Source: Rhodospirillales bacterium
GTDB lineage: Bacteria; Pseudomonadota; Alphaproteobacteria; Rhodospirillales; JAPHTL01
Reading direction: 5' to 3'
DNA: 5,883 nucleotides
Assembly (NCBI GenBank): GCA_026193355.1
Contig: JAPHTL010000072.1
Location: 1-5,883 of the forward strand
A program made the position numbers and the translations under genes. Shown piece after piece: positions 4,324 to 5,883 of this stretch. Position 1 is the first letter of the stretch. The number at the start of each line of letters is the position of its first letter. The notes below the pieces were generated by a model. The model did no database searches and was not told the origin of the DNA. It was given only the letters and a program-made list of their open reading frames with translations.

Positions 4324-5883
4324 ATGTCCAGGATCGAGTGGGTCGATAATTTCGAGATCGGTATCGAAATCCTTGATGAGGATCACCGTCAGCTTGTCGA
4401 TATCGTCAACAGGCTCAGCGGACTGCTGTCTTCGGCGGCCGGAAACGCCTCGCTCGGGGATCTCATCGACGAGGCGGTCGCCTACATGGAGGGCCATTTC
4501 ACGCGGGAAGAGGCGGCGATGGCCCAATACTGCTATCCCGACCTCGAAAAACACCGCGCCGCCCATGAAAAGGGCCTTGCTGGCATGCGGAAGCTGCAAA
4601 CAGAATTCCGGGGTGGGGCGGCGCTTGAACCGGCCAGGGTTCTGCACTTTCTTCACAACTGGCTGATCAACCACTTTCTGGGCGCCGACGCGGCGTTCAA
4701 GCGACACCTGCTGGAAGCCGGCCACGTTCTGCCAGCCGGCGACAGGGAAGGCCTGCTGGCGCGGCTTCTTGGCCGTGTCCGGGTGGTCTACCGGGTGGTG
4801 GCGACGACGGTGATCCCGATCCTGGCGCTGATGGCGCTGTCGGGCGCGATCCTGTGGGACAAATGGAAGGACTACGAGAACCTTGACGTGATCCACCACA
4901 TGGTCGCCGATTTCGCCCCCAGGATCAGCGGCCTCGTCCACGAAATGCAGAAGGAGCGGGGCAACTCGGCGGGCTTCATCGGCAGCAAGGGGGCGAAGTT
5001 CAGCGCCGAATTGGCGGCGCAGCGCAAGGTGACCGACGGCACCCTGGCCGCCTTCCGCAAGGAAGCCGCGGAGTTCGTGAAAGAATACAAGGGGCAGGTG
5101 GACGCCGACTTCCTGTCGGCTGTCGATCAGGGGATCAGGAACCTTGATGACCTCGCCTCCATGCGCGAGGGGGTCTCCGCCCTCGGGCCGGTCGGCGTTC
5201 CGCAGATGGCCAAGTATTACACGGGGACCATCGCCAGCCTGCTCCACATCATCGAACTGGCCGCCGTCCTTAGCCCCGACGAGCGGGTGACGACCTCCCT
5301 TGCCGCCTATACCGCGATCCTGCAGGGCAAGGAGCGGGCCGGAATCGAACGCGCCATGGGCTCCGCCGGTTTCGGGGCCAAGAAATTCAATCTTGCGATC
5401 TACCAGCGGTTCGTCGAACTGACCGCCGAGCAGGAGGCCTATTTCGATGTCTTCCGTTCCTTCGCGACGCCGGCGCAGATCGCCTTCCTCGCCGAGACGG
5501 TCAGCGGCCCCGATGTCGATGAGGTCAAGCGCATGCGAGAGATCGCCATCGACAGCCTCAACAGCGGCGACACCCAGGGCGTCGAGGCCCCCTACTGGTT
5601 CACCACAATCACGAACAAGATCAACCTGCTGAAAAAGGTGGAGGACCGTGTCGGTGCCGATGTTTCTGCCGTAGCCCTGCACGGATTGACGTTCGCCCGC
5701 GATCTGGTGATAGGGATTGTCACCGTTCTCGTGGTGTTCGCCGTCGTCACAGTTGTGGTCATCTTCGTGATGGTGCGCAGCATCTCGGCGCCGCTGGGGC
5801 GTCTGGCGAAGACGACGATCCGACTGACCGAGGACGACCTGGAGGCGGTGGTTGGCGGCACAGGGCGGCGTGACGAAATCGGG
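4324..5883 (+). CDS. Bacteriohemerythrin-NIT-HAMP transmembrane receptor, probable chemoreceptor (3' truncated)
   Basis: The frame runs open from a well-placed ATG (GGAGGG 3 nt upstream) to the window end: 520 residues without a stop. Residues 1-133 are a bacteriohemerythrin with all seven di-iron ligands: His21, His58, Glu62, His77, His81, His117 and Asp122. An Arg-rich linker leads to TM1 (about 156-178). Residues about 190-437 are a nitrate/nitrite-sensing NIT domain, with MQKERGNSAGFI (208-219) and LQGKERAGIERAM (333-345) as family hallmarks. TM2 is about 459-484. HAMP follows (VRSISAPLGRL, 484-494) and ends with its DEIG motif exactly at the window edge. Topology should place hemerythrin in the cytoplasm and NIT in the periplasm. 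HAMP usually precedes a methyl-accepting, kinase or GGDEF output; a chemotaxis signalling domain is my best guess but is not visible. Cys70 replaces the common Gly before the Tyr-Pro of the hemerythrin. A long minus-strand frame across the gene is a shadow. Confidence 0.92.
   Translation, partial: MSRIEWVDNFEIGIEILDEDHRQLVDIVNRLSGLLSSAAGNASLGDLIDEAVAYMEGHFTREEAAMAQYCYPDLEKHRAAHEKGLAGMRKLQTEFRGGAALEPARVLHFLHNWLINHFLGADAAFKRHLLEAGHVLPAGDREGLLARLLGRVRVVYRVVATTVIPILALMALSGAILWDKWKDYENLDVIHHMVADFAPRISGLVHEMQKERGNSAGFIGSKGAKFSAELAAQRKVTDGTLAAFRKEAAEFVKEYKGQVDADFLSAVDQGIRNLDDLASMREGVSALGPVGVPQMAKYYTGTIASLLHIIELAAVLSPDERVTTSLAAYTAILQGKERAGIERAMGSAGFGAKKFNLAIYQRFVELTAEQEAYFDVFRSFATPAQIAFLAETVSGPDVDEVKRMREIAIDSLNSGDTQGVEAPYWFTTITNKINLLKKVEDRVGADVSAVALHGLTFARDLVIGIVTVLVVFAVVTVVVIFVMVRSISAPLGRLAKTTIRLTEDDLEAVVGGTGRRDEIG

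Noticed and set aside
4273..5682. A 469-codon open frame on the minus strand opposite the receptor gene
   Set aside because: The + strand frame from 4324 encodes clear hemerythrin, NIT and HAMP domains and is open to the window edge. The minus frame resembles no family and has shadow-like composition.

Overview
The window looks like GC-rich chromosomal DNA from an alphaproteobacterium, probably Rhodospirillales-like. That is an inference from the SSB, esterase and acyltransferase types and from the sensory proteins; no rRNA or other taxonomic marker is present. All supported genes are on the + strand. There are two truncated genes at the edges and four complete ones. I see no tRNA, rRNA, CRISPR array, insertion sequence or attachment site.

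Layout: (1) 1-165, C-terminal end of a carboxymuconolactone decarboxylase-family protein. (2) 262-1884, a membrane histidine kinase with an extracytoplasmic CHASE sensor and no receiver domain or adjacent response regulator. (3) 1943-2731, an alpha/beta-hydrolase of the YbfF/ABHD11 esterase type. (4) 2838-3431, a small PlsC-like acyltransferase. (5) 3540-4046, the single-stranded DNA-binding protein ssb, with an expanded glycine-rich linker. (6) A 277-bp gap, 4047-4323, with an AT-rich island and an exact match to the IHF consensus. (7) 4324 to the window end, the start of a large receptor: a cytoplasmic bacteriohemerythrin with all seven di-iron ligands, a transmembrane helix, a nitrate/nitrite-sensing (NIT) domain, a second transmembrane helix and a HAMP domain cut off by the window edge.

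Three maintenance-type genes (esterase, acyltransferase, ssb) sit between two unrelated sensors. The gaps of 58 to 277 bp, most genes having their own ribosome-binding site, argue for mostly separate transcription units rather than one operon. The most notable element is the hemerythrin-NIT-HAMP receptor. It joins a potential oxygen/NO-binding di-iron module inside the cell to a potential nitrate/nitrite-binding module outside the membrane, so one protein could compare two respiratory electron acceptors. Its output domain lies beyond the window.
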